Assembly (NCBI RefSeq): GCF_004358665.1
Contig: NZ_SMZR01000001.1
Location: 1,320,871-1,384,870, forward strand
Origin: Jeotgalibacillus sp. S-D1
GTDB lineage: Bacteria > Bacillota > Bacilli > Bacillales > Jeotgalibacillaceae
Direction: 5' to 3'
Length of the DNA: 64,000 nucleotides
Of the stretch, positions 62,838 to 64,000 are shown in pieces. Position 1 is the stretch's first letter. Each line of letters opens with the position of its first letter. Position numbers and translations under genes: made by a program. The notes under the pieces are model-generated. The model was not told the origin of the DNA, did no database searches, and saw only the letters and a program-made list of their open reading frames with translations.

Positions 62838-62910
62838 TGGCTTTGGACGGAATCGAACCGCCGACACATGGATTTTCAGTCCATTGCTCTACCGACTGAG
62901 CTACAAAGCC
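62838..62910 (-). tRNA. tRNA-Phe (anticodon GAA)
   Basis: Starts GGCTTTGTAGCTCAGTCGGT, anticodon loop CTGAAAA, CCA not fully encoded. Confidence 0.95.
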
Positions 62911-62993
62911 AGATGAAAATAATCAAATAAATCGTACTATGTATTTCCTCTTTTTACAATCTTAAGTTTGTATTCATTTAAACTTAATTGAAA

Positions 62994-63069
62994 TGGCGGT
63001 CCCGACCGGGATCGAACCGGCGATCTCCTGCGTGACAGGCAGGCATGTTAACCGCTACACCACGGGACC
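62994..63069 (-). tRNA. tRNA-Asp (anticodon GTC)
   Basis: Starts GGTCCCGTGGTGTAGCGGTT, anticodon loop CTGTCAC, encoded CCA. Confidence 0.95.
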
Positions 63070-63076
63070 TTGGTAA

Positions 63077-63150
<74 letters not shown>

Positions 63151-63236
63151 TTAATAAGTATATGTTCGTTAAGTTCGATTGGTGAGAGACAAGATGCTGA
63201 TATCAATCAACATCAACTCTCAATGATCTTAACGAA

Positions 63237-63309
63237 TGGAGAATGACGGGCTCGAACCGCCGACCCTCTGCTTGTAAGGCAGATGCTCTCCCAGCTGAGC
63301 TAATTCTCC
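63237..63309 (-). tRNA. tRNA-Val (anticodon TAC)
   Basis: Starts GGAGAATTAGCTCAGCTGGG, anticodon loop CTTACAA, CCA not encoded. Confidence 0.95.
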
Positions 63310-63317
63310 ATGATGTC

Positions 63318-63392
63318 TGGTGACCCGTACGGGATTCGAACCCGTGTTACCGCCGTGAAAGGGCGGTGTCTTAACCGCTTGACCAACGGGCC
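63318..63392 (-). tRNA. tRNA-Glu (anticodon TTC)
   Basis: Starts GGCCCGTTGGTCAAGCGGTT, anticodon loop CTTTCAC, encoded CCA. Confidence 0.95.
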
Positions 63393-63406
63393 TTTAAAGC
63401 GTTTTA

Positions 63407-63498
63407 TGGCGGAGAGCAAGGGATTCGAACCCTTGAGACAGCGGTAGCCGCCTACACGATTTCCAATCGTGCTCCTTCGACCTCTCGGACAGCTCTCC
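63407..63498 (-). tRNA. tRNA-Ser (anticodon GGA)
   Basis: Starts GGAGAGCTGTCCGAGAGGTC, anticodon loop TTGGAAA, long class II variable arm, encoded CCA. Confidence 0.95.
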
Positions 63499-63499
63499 A

Positions 63500-63574
63500 T
63501 GGCTCCACAGGTAGGACTCGAACCTACGACCGATCGGTTAACAGCCGATAGCTCTACCACTGAGCTACTGTGGA
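63500..63574 (-). tRNA. tRNA-Asn (anticodon GTT)
   Basis: Starts TCCACAGTAGCTCAGTGGTA, anticodon loop CTGTTAA, encoded CCA. First tRNA after 5S rRNA. Confidence 0.95.
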
Positions 63575-63581
63575 AAAACAG

Positions 63582-63697
<116 letters not shown>

Positions 63698-63838
63698 ATA
63701 ATTCAATCTCTTTGCGACAAGTTATATTATAACATTATGTATTAGAGATTTCAATAAAGAAATAATATTTTTTATCATTCCTTCAAAACTGGATAAGCCA
63801 TCAAACAAACGTTGCGTTTTCGAGTAATCACCAAATTT
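63698..63838 (-). other. 23S-5S spacer
   Basis: About 140 AT-rich bases with no gene, between the 3' end of 23S and 5S. It presumably contains rRNA processing sites. Confidence 0.7.
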
Positions 63839-64000
63839 GGTTAAGTCCTCGATCGATTAGTATTCGTCAGCTACACATATCGCTATGCTTCCACCTCGAA
63901 CCTATCTACCTGATCATCTTTCAGGGATCTTACCACTTGCGTGTGGGAAATCTCATCTTGAGGGGGGCTTCATGCTTAGATGCTTTCAGCACTTATCCCG
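63839..64000 (-). rRNA. rrl: 23S ribosomal RNA, 3' end only (runs off window)
   Basis: The minus-strand 3' terminus reads ACTAATCGATCGAGGACTTA, the universally conserved 23S end of bacilli, and upstream sequence includes the AAGATGAGATTTCCCACACG region. The gene continues beyond position 64000. Confidence 0.95.

Overview
This 64 kb window is chromosomal DNA of an endospore-forming member of the Bacillaceae. It has moderate-to-low GC, strong GGAGG-type ribosome binding sites and frequent TTG/GTG starts. It carries sporulation genes (two YjcZ peptides, yhaL, spoVR, prkA, yhbH), and its gene content closely follows the B. subtilis yhaH-yheI, yhbA-yhbH, yhcT-yhdB and rrnD/trnD neighbourhoods, although blocks are rearranged and interleaved with other genes. 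I see no prophage, insertion sequence, CRISPR array, integrase or defence island. The novelty is in leader regions, small ORFs and intergenic repeats, not in a large accessory island.

Layout. 0-12 kb: a DUF3267-like membrane protein, two glycine-rich YjcZ sporulation peptides, prsA, yhaL, yhaM, an MFS exporter, the yhaQ-yhaP ABC pair, yhzD, yhaR with a palindromic operator, hemZ, yheA and yheB. 12-17 kb: yheE, a yxkF-like regulator next to msmX (shared sugar-importer ATPase), fumarase and an NAD(P)-binding protein. 17.2-17.6 kb: an unusual in-phase 21-nt repeat array between convergent genes. 17.6-21.9 kb: the heterodimeric multidrug exporter bmrC-bmrD behind a leader with three small ORFs and an intrinsic terminator (attenuator layout). 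22-29 kb: universal stress protein, TetR regulator, single tatA, glutamate/aspartate symporter, a cysteine-less ArsC/LMW-phosphatase-like protein, kynU-kynB, and an aldo/keto reductase. 29-36 kb: CNNM/CorC-type Mg efflux protein with a long leader, GH13 alpha-glucosidase with a LacI-type operator, mneP (Mn efflux), DedA and uppP, with a GC-rich intergenic repeat present in inverted copies around mneP-dedA. 36-49.7 kb: azoreductase with an MhqR-like operator, spoVR, PepSY protein, yhdB, the yhcY-yhcZ two-component system, pgcA, yhcX, bdbC plus a thioredoxin-like partner, yhcT, wrbA and two more flavin enzymes. 49.7-61.7 kb: rocB-like peptidase, purine permease with PurR-like boxes, yhbH, prkA, nfrA, trmL, yhbB, queG and yhzB. 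61.8-64 kb: one isolated tRNA-Gly, then a 14-tRNA operon following 5S and the 3' end of 23S rRNA, all on the minus strand.

How the genes work together. Several groups are physiologically coherent. prsA, the bdbC pair and tatA serve secretion and extracytoplasmic folding. azoR, wrbA, a YwqN-like protein, a YdgI-like nitroreductase and nfrA form a dispersed set of flavin-dependent quinone/nitro detoxifiers. msmX, the alpha-glucosidase and pgcA serve sugar use. mneP and the CNNM protein export divalent metals. prkA with yhbH, and spoVR, belong to sporulation/starvation. hemZ, queG and trmL serve cofactor and tRNA modification.

Limits: all product names come from reading motifs, lengths and gene order; no database search was run. 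Operator and attenuator assignments are pattern-based.
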